Shown in pieces: positions 21,855 to 29,785 of a DNA stretch of 64,000 bases. The notes below the pieces were generated by a model that saw only the letters and a program-made list of their open reading frames with translations, searched no databases and was not told the DNA's origin. The DNA comes from Verrucomicrobium sp. BvORR034 (GTDB lineage Bacteria; Verrucomicrobiota; Verrucomicrobiia; Verrucomicrobiales; Verrucomicrobiaceae), in assembly GCF_000739635.1 (NCBI RefSeq), contig NZ_BATQ01000093.1:1-64000 (forward strand), in the 5' to 3' direction. Made by a program: the position numbers and the translations under genes. Every line of letters starts with the position of its first letter. Position 1 is the stretch's first letter.

Positions 21855-23633
21855 ATGCCAAACCCCCAAGGCGCGGATTCCTCACCATCAACCAGTAAGA
21901 AACTCCAGACATGGGCCACATGGCTCGTGGCGTGGGTTCCTGCGCTGGCGATGCTGCTGTGGCTAAACCAGTACGTGATGCCGCTTCCGTACCATGATGA
22001 CTGGGAATTTGTCAGCCAGTATCAGCATTGGACCGAAGGCTCATTTGATCTGAAGGATCTTTTCCGGCCGATCAACGGACAACCGTTGGCAGTGCCCAAG
22101 ATGATCTTCTTCGCGGCGCTCAAGTGGAACAACGGTGATCTTTCCATATTGCCGTACTTGAGCTGGTTGATGTCGGTGGGGATCGCCGTTGGCCTCTGGT
22201 GGCTAAGTCGCTCGTGGCGGAAGGAGTTGGCCGGAAAGGGCTGGTATCTGGTCGGCCTGTGGAACCTGGGTATCTTCTCGCCAGCGCAAGAGGGCACGTG
22301 GTTTTGGAACTGCACCTTCCACACTTACATTCCTGGATTCTGTCTGGTAGCAGGTGTGGTGGTGATGCTGGGTGGGCTGCCCGTTTGGGTAAGGCTTGCG
22401 CTAAGCGGACTGGCGTCAGCGGTGGCGACTTTTTCTTTTGGTGCAGGGTTTGTGGTGCCCTGGCTGTTGATGCTTCTCATCCTGTCCCAGATGTTTGGCC
22501 CTCAAAGGCGTTATCGACTGCTTCACCTGGGAGTTTGGGCGTTGCTGGCAGCGGGTCTGGCGTATCTGGCCCTGTTTGGATTTCCGGAGTCGGGTGGGGG
22601 AGGTGGGTTGGGGGATCAACTGGCCCGTCAGGCGGGGCGACCATTGCTGGTCGGCTCCTATTGGCTGTTGCTACTGGGCAGTACGCTGGCAGATGCAGCA
22701 CCCTTTGAGCCGGTCACCTTTGGGATGGTGATGGGAGGTTCACTGCTTTTGCTGGGAGCGGTCGCGGCAGTGAAACTGATCCGGCGTGGAGAGTTGTCAC
22801 AGGCCATGCCGTGGCTGGTCTTTGGCGCCTGGGCAGCGGGGAATGCGGTGCTGATCTCGATCGTCCGTCTCAACAACTTGCTCGATACCGCACTCGCTCC
22901 TCGGTACGCCACGCACATGCACTTCTTTGTGGCCGGAGCGGTTGGCCTGATGGCGGCGGCATTTTGGGTAAGAGGACAGTTCGGTCGGTTGGGATTACCC
23001 GCGGGTGCAGCTGTGTTGATTGTGGTGCAGGCCTTTGCCTGGGGAGACGGGCAGCAAATGATGGCGACGCAGTATCGGCGTATGCAGCAGGACCGGGCGG
23101 TGCTCAGCTTTGTCAAGATCCTCGAACCCCAGCCCGGGTTAATCTGGGCACCGGTGGCTCCGTCAGACACGGTGAATGTGGCCAAGTTCATGTCAGCTCA
23201 TGGCCTGATTCGCGGCTTGAAGTTCATGGATTCACTGGATCCCGGGAGCTATCGCCAGGGGCCGCCCCTGCCTGAGAAATGGGGTTCATGGAAACTGGTT
23301 CGCGACGAGTCGGGAATCTTCACTGCAACTGGCACTTGTGGATCGTCCAAGCATATGGACGTACTGCCTGATCTGGTGGTTCTGACTGTTCCAGATGCCA
23401 CCGGGGCCGAACGGATCGCTCATCTGACCAAGCCGTTGTTGCCGGAGGATTTCGAGCGCCGGGTTGCCGCGCTCCGTTTGCATCCAGATCATTACTTTGG
23501 CTGGTCCTTGCAACTGCCGCCCGGTACGCCCGAAAGCGTGAAGGCGTACGGCTTCTACGGAGAGAAATACCATCTCCGGCTCATCCCCAAAGCACAGGCG
23601 GCCGCAACTGGCGCAGCGCTGTCGAAACAATAA
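21855..23633 (+). CDS. Polytopic membrane protein, GT-C glycosyltransferase-like
   Basis: 592 residues with about ten hydrophobic segments in the first ~400 residues and a soluble C-terminal part. The first membrane segment (ALAMLLWLNQYVMPLP) is followed by YHDDWEF; an acidic pair in the first outer loop is typical of GT-C enzymes that use lipid-linked sugars. It is the first gene of the surface-glycan cluster and lies 29 bp from the aminotransferase gene. The assignment rests on topology and context, not on a recognised family. Confidence 0.6.
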   Translation: MPNPQGADSSPSTSKKLQTWATWLVAWVPALAMLLWLNQYVMPLPYHDDWEFVSQYQHWTEGSFDLKDLFRPINGQPLAVPKMIFFAALKWNNGDLSILPYLSWLMSVGIAVGLWWLSRSWRKELAGKGWYLVGLWNLGIFSPAQEGTWFWNCTFHTYIPGFCLVAGVVVMLGGLPVWVRLALSGLASAVATFSFGAGFVVPWLLMLLILSQMFGPQRRYRLLHLGVWALLAAGLAYLALFGFPESGGGGGLGDQLARQAGRPLLVGSYWLLLLGSTLADAAPFEPVTFGMVMGGSLLLLGAVAAVKLIRRGELSQAMPWLVFGAWAAGNAVLISIVRLNNLLDTALAPRYATHMHFFVAGAVGLMAAAFWVRGQFGRLGLPAGAAVLIVVQAFAWGDGQQMMATQYRRMQQDRAVLSFVKILEPQPGLIWAPVAPSDTVNVAKFMSAHGLIRGLKFMDSLDPGSYRQGPPLPEKWGSWKLVRDESGIFTATGTCGSSKHMDVLPDLVVLTVPDATGAERIAHLTKPLLPEDFERRVAALRLHPDHYFGWSLQLPPGTPESVKAYGFYGEKYHLRLIPKAQAAATGAALSKQ

Positions 23634-23662
23634 TTTGCACAACGTAGTTTTGCGTCACCGGC

Positions 23663-24802
23663 ATGTCTGCTCCACTGTTCGATCCACCCACCTTCAGCGC
23701 CTACCCCCTGGCAGACTGCCAGGCTCACCAGGAGGAGATCCATGCTGCGCTGCAGGAGTTTCTGCGCGGTGGAAGTTATATCCTCGGTCCCGAGGTGGCG
23801 GCTTTCGAGCGTGAGTTTGCCCAGTTTGTTGGTGCGTCGCAGGCGATCGGAGTTGCCAACGGGACAGATGCCATTGAGGTGCTGCTTCGTGCGTTGGAGA
23901 TCGGGTCGGGGGATGCTGTAGCGGTGCCGTCACACACAGCCGTGGCGAGTGCATCGGGCATCGCCCGGGCGGGCGCTCAGCCGATCTTTGTCGATATTGA
24001 CCCAGACACCTTCACAATTTGTCCTGACGCCTTGGAGGAGTTGCTCAAGTCGTCAATCGGTGCACGCGTCAAGGCGGTACTGGCGGTGCATCTCTACGGA
24101 CACCCTTGTGATATGAAACGCCTGGAGGAGGTGGCCCGGGCCCACGGTGTGGTCTTGCTGGAGGATTGCGCCCAAGCCCATGGTGCGGTGTCTCGCGGAC
24201 GCAGTGTTGGAAGTTTGGCGAGAGCGGCGGCATTCAGCTTCTACCCGACAAAGAACCTTGGAGCTCTTGGCGATGGAGGGGCTATCACCACCTCTGATGC
24301 TGCATTGGCTGAAGCCTGCCGGGTCGTGCGTCAATACGGATGGAAGGAGCGCTACATCAGCGCCTCTCAAGGAGTCAACAGCCGCCTGGATGAGTTGCAG
24401 GCAGCGTTGCTCAGAATCAAGCTAAGGGCATTGCCTGTGGGATTGCGCCGTCGTCGGCAACTTGCCGCGCTCTATGGATCCCTGCTCAAAGGATGCCCGA
24501 ACTTAGTGACGCCCGTTTGCCGTCCGGAGTGTGAGCATGCTTATCATCTCTACGTGGTGCGCACTCCGCACCGGGATGGATTGACGAAGCACTTACTGGG
24601 CAAGGGCATACCCGCGGCCCTCCATTATCCGGCAGCGATTCACCAGCAACCCGGCTACACAGAGGTGGCTGCACTATCGCCACCCTTGCCGTCCACCGAG
24701 ACTGTCGTGAAGGAGATTCTCACCCTGCCGCTGCATCCCTACCTTGATGATGCGGCCGTGCATTACACCTGTGCAGTTGTCCGTGAATATTTGTCCGCGT
24801 AA
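23663..24802 (+). CDS. DegT/DnrJ/EryC1-family sugar aminotransferase (FdtB/WxcK-like)
   Basis: 379 residues. A PLP enzyme that aminates a keto group on a nucleotide-activated sugar. The PLP-binding lysine lies in FYPTKNLGALGDGGAITT; VANGTDAIEVLLRAL and HLYGHPCDM are also family landmarks. Just downstream lies a fused acyltransferase/3,4-ketoisomerase, so this is likely the 3-aminotransferase of a dTDP-3-amino-3,6-dideoxyhexose route (FdtB, QdtB or WxcK type). The glucose-1-phosphate thymidylyltransferase and 4,6-dehydratase needed upstream are not in the window. Confidence 0.9.
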   Translation: MSAPLFDPPTFSAYPLADCQAHQEEIHAALQEFLRGGSYILGPEVAAFEREFAQFVGASQAIGVANGTDAIEVLLRALEIGSGDAVAVPSHTAVASASGIARAGAQPIFVDIDPDTFTICPDALEELLKSSIGARVKAVLAVHLYGHPCDMKRLEEVARAHGVVLLEDCAQAHGAVSRGRSVGSLARAAAFSFYPTKNLGALGDGGAITTSDAALAEACRVVRQYGWKERYISASQGVNSRLDELQAALLRIKLRALPVGLRRRRQLAALYGSLLKGCPNLVTPVCRPECEHAYHLYVVRTPHRDGLTKHLLGKGIPAALHYPAAIHQQPGYTEVAALSPPLPSTETVVKEILTLPLHPYLDDAAVHYTCAVVREYLSA

Positions 24803-24822
24803 CCCGTCAATTAACGCCTTCC

Positions 24823-25581
24823 ATGCTGAACAAAGAATATGAAACCATGCGCCAGGTGGAGGACACCTACTGGTGGTACCAGGTGCTGCATGGGTATGTG
24901 CCCCAGCAGGTGGCAGACTTGCTGAAGGACGGCTCAGGGCGGGTGTTGGATGCCGGATGCGGCACCGGCGGCACGCTGCGCCATTTGCGGGACCGCAATA
25001 AAGCATGGGATCTGCACGGCTTCGATTTCTCGCCCCTGGCCGTCGAGTACTGCAAGTTTCGCGGATTCAACCAGGTGAGTCAGGGCAGCGTGGACGCCAT
25101 CTCTGCGGAGGATCGCAGTTTTGACGTGGTGATCAGTCTGGATGTGCTGTGCCACGCGGGGCTGGATGAGACCAGGGCGGTGGCGGAATTTGCACGGGTG
25201 GCCAAACCGGGGGGACATGTCATCCTCAACCTCCCGGCATTCTATTTCCTGATGGGTCGGCACGACATCGCCGTGGGCAGTGTGCGTCGCTACGATGAGC
25301 GTCGAGTCAGGGAGTTGATGGCGGAAGCCGGACTGCGGATCAAGGAAATACACTACTGGAATGCGTGGCTTTTCCCGCCCATCCTCCTGTGGCGGCAGTT
25401 CAGCCGCCTGCTGAGTTTTGGGCGTGAGAAGGAAGAGGCCAAGTCGGACCTGACGCAGCTGCCGGGGTGGTTGAACAAGGTTCTGGCCGGGGTGGCGAGG
25501 GTTGACCTCAAACTCTGTCGATGGGTGGGAGTGCCGATTGGCACGTCTGTCTTTGTCGTGGCTGCAAAGCCCAACTCCTGA
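24823..25581 (+). CDS. Class I SAM-dependent methyltransferase
   Basis: 252 residues. The SAM-binding motif I is VLDAGCGTGGTL (near residue 44), followed by DLHGFDFSPLAVEYCK and FDVVISLDVLCH, then ARVAKPGGHVILNLPAF. This is the standard order for UbiE/Methyltransf_11-type enzymes. It starts with MLNKEYETMRQVEDTYWWYQ, seen in sugar- or lipid-linked methyltransferases of glycan loci. It is embedded in the surface-glycan cluster, 20 bp after the aminotransferase gene, so its target may be a sugar. Confidence 0.88.
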   Translation: MLNKEYETMRQVEDTYWWYQVLHGYVPQQVADLLKDGSGRVLDAGCGTGGTLRHLRDRNKAWDLHGFDFSPLAVEYCKFRGFNQVSQGSVDAISAEDRSFDVVISLDVLCHAGLDETRAVAEFARVAKPGGHVILNLPAFYFLMGRHDIAVGSVRRYDERRVRELMAEAGLRIKEIHYWNAWLFPPILLWRQFSRLLSFGREKEEAKSDLTQLPGWLNKVLAGVARVDLKLCRWVGVPIGTSVFVVAAKPNS

Positions 25582-25586
25582 CGATC

Positions 25587-26612
25587 ATGGAACGGAACTT
25601 TTTGAATTCTGCTACGTCCGAATCCCTCTGGGTGAGCTTCGTAGTTCCCCTCTACAATACGGGGGATGCCCTTGGCAGGCTCCTTCATGCGTTCCGAGAG
25701 CTGAACATTGCTGGGGGCTATGAACTTGTGCTGGTGAATGATGGCAGCCCCGATGGTACGGGAGACCGGGTGCCAGGACTGATCAAAGACCTGCCGTATC
25801 CGGTGACCTTTGTGGATATGGCCAGGAACTTCGGCGAACACGCCGCTGTGCTGGAGGGCTTCCGACACGCCCGCGGCAGGTATGTGGTGAATCTGGATGA
25901 CGATCTGCAGAATCCAGTGAATGAGGCCCTGCGATTGGTGGCGCATCTTGACCGGACCGGCGCGGATGTGGTGTACGCTTACTACGAAGAGAAGAAGCAC
26001 GCCTGGTATCGCAATCTGGGAAGCCGGCTGACCAACAGCATGGCAACTTTGCTCGTGGGAAAGCCACGTGATCTCTATCTGTGCAGCTTCCGGGCGCATC
26101 GGCGTGAACTGATCGACTGGCTGGTTCGCTACACCGGGCCCTATCCCTATATTGATGGATTGATCATTGGCTCCACGAACCGCATTGAGCGTCTTCTTGT
26201 GGCACATGAAGAGCGTGCGGTCGGCCAGAGTGGCTACACTCTGCGGCGGCTGGTGCGACTTTGGATGAACATGTTCTTCAACTTCAGCATCATTCCGCTT
26301 CGGATTGCAAGTGTGTTGGGGGTGGTATCTTGTTTGGTGGGGCTGCTGGGGTTCATGGTGGTTCTGCTGGAGTATGTCTTCTTCAAGGTGCAGTCCCCGG
26401 GCTGGAGCTCGTTGATGGCCGGCATCACCGTATTCTCAGGAGCCCAACTCATCATGCTTGGGCTTATCGGAGAGTATGTAGGACGCACCTACATGACGCT
26501 GGCTGGCAAGCCGCAATCGCTGGTCCGGAGTGTCACCGACCATCGTGTGATAGGGAACACCGGGATCGTGACCAATGCGACCGCGTCGGGCGCAACCTCT
26601 TCTGTCATATGA
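25587..26612 (+). CDS. Family 2 glycosyltransferase, DPM1/GtrB type
   Basis: 341 residues from the ATG at 25587, 5 bp after the methyltransferase stop. GT-A domain: SFVVPLYNTGDALGRLL, LVNDGSPDGTGD, DMARNFGEHAAVLEGF and the metal-binding NLDDDLQNP. Two C-terminal membrane helices (near residues 232-256 and 268-290) give the layout of polyprenyl-phosphate sugar transferases such as GtrB or ArnC. It would load a sugar onto undecaprenyl phosphate for the GT-C-like protein encoded upstream. Its stop overlaps the next start (ATGA). Confidence 0.9.
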   Translation: MERNFLNSATSESLWVSFVVPLYNTGDALGRLLHAFRELNIAGGYELVLVNDGSPDGTGDRVPGLIKDLPYPVTFVDMARNFGEHAAVLEGFRHARGRYVVNLDDDLQNPVNEALRLVAHLDRTGADVVYAYYEEKKHAWYRNLGSRLTNSMATLLVGKPRDLYLCSFRAHRRELIDWLVRYTGPYPYIDGLIIGSTNRIERLLVAHEERAVGQSGYTLRRLVRLWMNMFFNFSIIPLRIASVLGVVSCLVGLLGFMVVLLEYVFFKVQSPGWSSLMAGITVFSGAQLIMLGLIGEYVGRTYMTLAGKPQSLVRSVTDHRVIGNTGIVTNATASGATSSVI

Positions 26613-27556
26613 CGACTACGTCCAGCGTAAAGCTGCACTCAGACGCCCGGTGCCACTCGCTCGAAATTGGGGAAGGAACGGAGCTGGAGGCCTTTGCCTA
26701 TGTGGAGAGCGGTGCCAGAGTGGGAAACGACTGCCTGATCGGTGCGCACTGCTATATTGAGAAGGGGGTCAGCCTCGGCAACAAGGTGATCGCAGAAGGT
26801 GGGTCACGCTTCTATGCTGGCCTGGTGGTGGAAGATGAGGTGCATGTGGGGCGCAATGCCACTCTGGCTCGCGCTCTCCACAGCTGTGCTTCGCAATCTG
26901 GGCAAACCACGCCTTCCATCCTCCTGCGCCAGGGGTGCCATATCGGTGCCAATGCCACGATCTGTCCGGGAGTCACGGTAGGGGCTCATGCCATAGTGGA
27001 TGCAGGCGCGGTGGTGACGCACTCCGTGCAGCACTATGCCATCGTCTCCGGCAATCCTGCTCATGTGGTGGGTTTTGTGAATGCCAAGGAGCCGATTTCG
27101 ACCGGGAAAGGGGAGATCAACCGCGGCGAGGTAGGGGTGACGGTGTCCCTCGTGAGGGGGGTGACCGCCTACGACATCCCCTACGTCAGTGATCCGCGGG
27201 GAAACCTGACGGTGGGGGAGTTTGAGCGCACCCTGCCTTTTCAGCCCAAGCGCTACTTCATGACCTTCGACGTGCCGAGCGCGAAGCTAAGAGGGGAACA
27301 TGCGCATCGCACCTGCCACCAGTTCCTGATCTGCATGCACGGCTCTTGCGCGTTGGTGGTGGATGACGGGGTGAATCGCGAGGAATACCTGTTGGACCGA
27401 CCCACGTTCGGCATCCATGTGCCCCCCATGATCTGGGCGACGGAGTACAAACACACTTCCGATTCTGCCCTGCTGGTGTTTGCGTCTGAGTATTATGACG
27501 CCGGGGACTACATCCGGGACTACCACCAGTACCTGAAGGAGCTGAGGCCGCAATAG
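26609..27556 (+). CDS. WxcM-like fusion: sugar N-acyltransferase plus 3,4-ketoisomerase
   Basis: 316 residues from the ATG at 26609, which overlaps the previous stop. Residues ~15-165 are hexapeptide repeats of a left-handed beta-helix acyltransferase (AYVESGARVGNDCLIGAHCYI, CHIGANATICPGVTVGAHAI, YAIVSGNPAHVVGF). Residues ~180-316 match the FdtA/QdtA cupin ketoisomerase (YFMTFDVPSAKLRGEHAHRT, with the catalytic H-x-H; GIHVPPMIWATEY; FASEYYDAGDYIRDY). The same two-domain order occurs in Xanthomonas WxcM. With the aminotransferase at 23663-24802 it would make a dTDP-3-acylamino-3,6-dideoxyhexose such as Fuc3NAc or Qui3NAc; which one cannot be told. Confidence 0.88.
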   Translation: MTTTSSVKLHSDARCHSLEIGEGTELEAFAYVESGARVGNDCLIGAHCYIEKGVSLGNKVIAEGGSRFYAGLVVEDEVHVGRNATLARALHSCASQSGQTTPSILLRQGCHIGANATICPGVTVGAHAIVDAGAVVTHSVQHYAIVSGNPAHVVGFVNAKEPISTGKGEINRGEVGVTVSLVRGVTAYDIPYVSDPRGNLTVGEFERTLPFQPKRYFMTFDVPSAKLRGEHAHRTCHQFLICMHGSCALVVDDGVNREEYLLDRPTFGIHVPPMIWATEYKHTSDSALLVFASEYYDAGDYIRDYHQYLKELRPQ

Positions 27557-27660
27557 GGAGGGTGGTGCCCGGAAAGCCCATGGAGGTAAATCATGGGCTA
27601 GGAGGGAAATGATTGGATGACAGCGGATTGCGGGATTATTTGCGTCCCTGCCAAAATTCT

Positions 27661-28428
27661 ATGTCGTCCTCAGTATTGTGCATTGCCCACCCCGGTCATG
27701 AGTTGCGTGTTCTTCAGTGGCTCCGTGAGGCACGCCCTGTGGTTTTGATCCTGACGGACGGCTCGGGATCGAGCAAGTGTTCCCGTCTGGAGGCGTCTCG
27801 TACGCTGGTGCAGGATGCGGGAGGCACCGTGGGCCGGGTCTTTGGCCGCTATCCAGACCGGGGACTCTATGAGATCATCCGCAACCAGGATCTCGCCGCC
27901 GTGGTCGGGCTGGCGGACGATCTGCTGGCCACCCTTGAAGAGTCCAATGCGGACGTCATTGCCGGAGACATGCTGGAGGGGTTCAACACCGGCCACGACC
28001 TGTGCCGGATGCTCATTCAGGCGGCGGTGGGCCGGTACTGTCGACGCCGGGGTCACCCGGTGAAGAATTACGAAATCGTGCTGGAGCGTCTGGCCGCCAC
28101 CATGGCAGTGCGCAAGCCAGCAGTGACCCTCCGGCTTGGAAAGGATGAGATCGCCGCCAAAAGGAGCTGCGTGGAGCTCCGGTTTCCGCAACTGGTGGAG
28201 GAGATGGACCGCGCCGTAGCGAAATACGGCGATGTCGCCGTGGCCACGGAAACCCTTTTTGAGGCAGCGGACGGGTTGGATGACCGATGGCTGGATGCGG
28301 AGCCGCCGTACTACGAGACCTTTGGGCGGAAACAGGTGGCTGCAGGTCTCTACATGGAGGTGATCACTCATGAAACCCACATGCGGCCCCTCGCCCAGGC
28401 CTTGCAGAAGTGGGCGGCACAGGCATGA
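27661..28428 (+). CDS. PIG-L-like protein with altered metal motif
   Basis: 255 residues from the ATG at 27661. The N-terminal VLCIAHPGHELRVLQWL resembles the PIG-L/LmbE zinc motif AHPDDE but reads AHPGHE, and the region EASRTLVQDAGG fits the following helix. A GHDLCRML segment near residue 115 could supply the downstream ligand normally seen as H-x-D-H. Family members remove acetyl groups from GlcNAc-linked lipids or small glycosides. Given the glycan context it may act on a sugar, but the changed aspartates leave activity in doubt. It starts ~100 bp after the WxcM-like gene. Confidence 0.6.
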   Translation: MSSSVLCIAHPGHELRVLQWLREARPVVLILTDGSGSSKCSRLEASRTLVQDAGGTVGRVFGRYPDRGLYEIIRNQDLAAVVGLADDLLATLEESNADVIAGDMLEGFNTGHDLCRMLIQAAVGRYCRRRGHPVKNYEIVLERLAATMAVRKPAVTLRLGKDEIAAKRSCVELRFPQLVEEMDRAVAKYGDVAVATETLFEAADGLDDRWLDAEPPYYETFGRKQVAAGLYMEVITHETHMRPLAQALQKWAAQA

Positions 28429-28457
28429 TGGGATGCCTGCCGCCCGAATTCTGAGCT

Positions 28458-29657
28458 ATGCGAGTCCTCTTTACCAACCATGGCCTGAATCTGCGGGCGG
28501 GCACCGAGCTCTATGTCCGGGACATCGCAGTCGCCCTTCTCAAGCGGGGGCATGAGCCCTGGTGCTGGTCCACGGAACTGGGTGCGGTGGCCGAAGAACT
28601 GCGCGCCGAGGGGATCTTGGTGGTGTCATCGCTGGCCGACTTGCCCGGCCGACCGGATCTGATTCACGGGCACCACCGTCTGGAAACGACCGCAGCGGGC
28701 CTGTATTTTCCTGATGTGCCGGTAATTTCCTATTGCCACGGACCGAAGGCCTGGCAGGAGAGACCCTGTCGGCTGCCGAATGTGGCCTTCTGGATCGCGG
28801 TGGATGAGGCCTGCCGGGAGAGGCTGGTCATGGAGGAGGGGCTTGACCCCTCACAGGTCAGGGTCCTGCTGAATTTTGTGGATACAGAGCGCTTTCCCCA
28901 GCGGGGTCTGCTGCCGTCTCGCCCGGAGCGGGCGTTGGTTTTTAGCAATCACGCCTCCAGGGATACGCATGTGCCGGTGCTGCGCCAGGTTTGCGAGGCT
29001 GCGGGTATCCAGCTGGATGTTGCCGGGCTGGCGAGCGGACAGGTGGTTGAGGATCCGGGGGGATTGCTGCCGCAGTATGACCTGGTGTTCGCCAAGGCGC
29101 GTGCCGCCATTGAGTCGATGGCTGCGGGTTGCGCGGTGGTGCAGTGTGATTCCTTTGGGGCAGGCCGGATGGTCACTCCGGATAATTTCCATGAACTGCG
29201 TGAGCGAAACTTTGGCTTCACCACCATGAAGATGCCGCTGACCGTGGATCATCTGGCCGGGCAGGTGCGGTTGTATGACGCCGTAGCGTGCCGGGCATTG
29301 AGTGATCGCGTCCGGGTGGAATGTTCCCTGGATCACGCAATGGATCAGTTGCTGCGGCACTACGAGGACGCACTCCGATGGATGCCCCCTCAATCATCGG
29401 GCGCTGGAGATTTGCGGCGTGCGGCACTTTTTCTGGAGACAGAGATTCCTCACGCCCGGGCGGGCAGGGAGGTGGTGGACCTGCGGCGGGAACTGGGCAA
29501 ACTTCGCGGCGAGTTGGACCGGGTTCGTGGGGAACGTGATACGGCCAAGGCGTCGCTGACGGTGGCAAAGGATCGGTTGAAGGAGAGCAAGGCGTTGGCG
29601 GCAGCGTCTCCGCAGCGTCGCTCATGGTGGAATCGATTGACCGGCCGTCGGCGGTAG
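28458..29657 (+). CDS. Family 4-like glycosyltransferase with C-terminal coiled coil
   Basis: 399 residues. The N-terminal MRVLFTNHGLNLRAGTELYVRDIAVALLKRGHE is a typical GT-B/GT4 start, and YCHGPKAWQ follows. The C-terminal donor site is recognisable in LVFAKARAAIESMAAGCAVV, the GT4 acidic helix region. The last ~80 residues form a charged heptad-like coil (VVDLRRELGKLRGELDRVRGERDTAK) ending in a basic tail (WWNRLTGRRR), possibly for membrane or partner binding. It ends the surface-glycan cluster. Donor and acceptor are unknown. Confidence 0.82.
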   Translation: MRVLFTNHGLNLRAGTELYVRDIAVALLKRGHEPWCWSTELGAVAEELRAEGILVVSSLADLPGRPDLIHGHHRLETTAAGLYFPDVPVISYCHGPKAWQERPCRLPNVAFWIAVDEACRERLVMEEGLDPSQVRVLLNFVDTERFPQRGLLPSRPERALVFSNHASRDTHVPVLRQVCEAAGIQLDVAGLASGQVVEDPGGLLPQYDLVFAKARAAIESMAAGCAVVQCDSFGAGRMVTPDNFHELRERNFGFTTMKMPLTVDHLAGQVRLYDAVACRALSDRVRVECSLDHAMDQLLRHYEDALRWMPPQSSGAGDLRRAALFLETEIPHARAGREVVDLRRELGKLRGELDRVRGERDTAKASLTVAKDRLKESKALAAASPQRRSWWNRLTGRRR

Positions 29658-29785
29658 GGGCGGCTGCTGAAAGCTGGGGCATTTTGGTCAATTCTGGCCA
29701 AAAAATGCAAAAAGAGAGAAAGAACTGTCCAGCGATCACGTTTCCGCGGCGACAAGGGACTTTTTGAACCTTCACCGCTCTGGCT

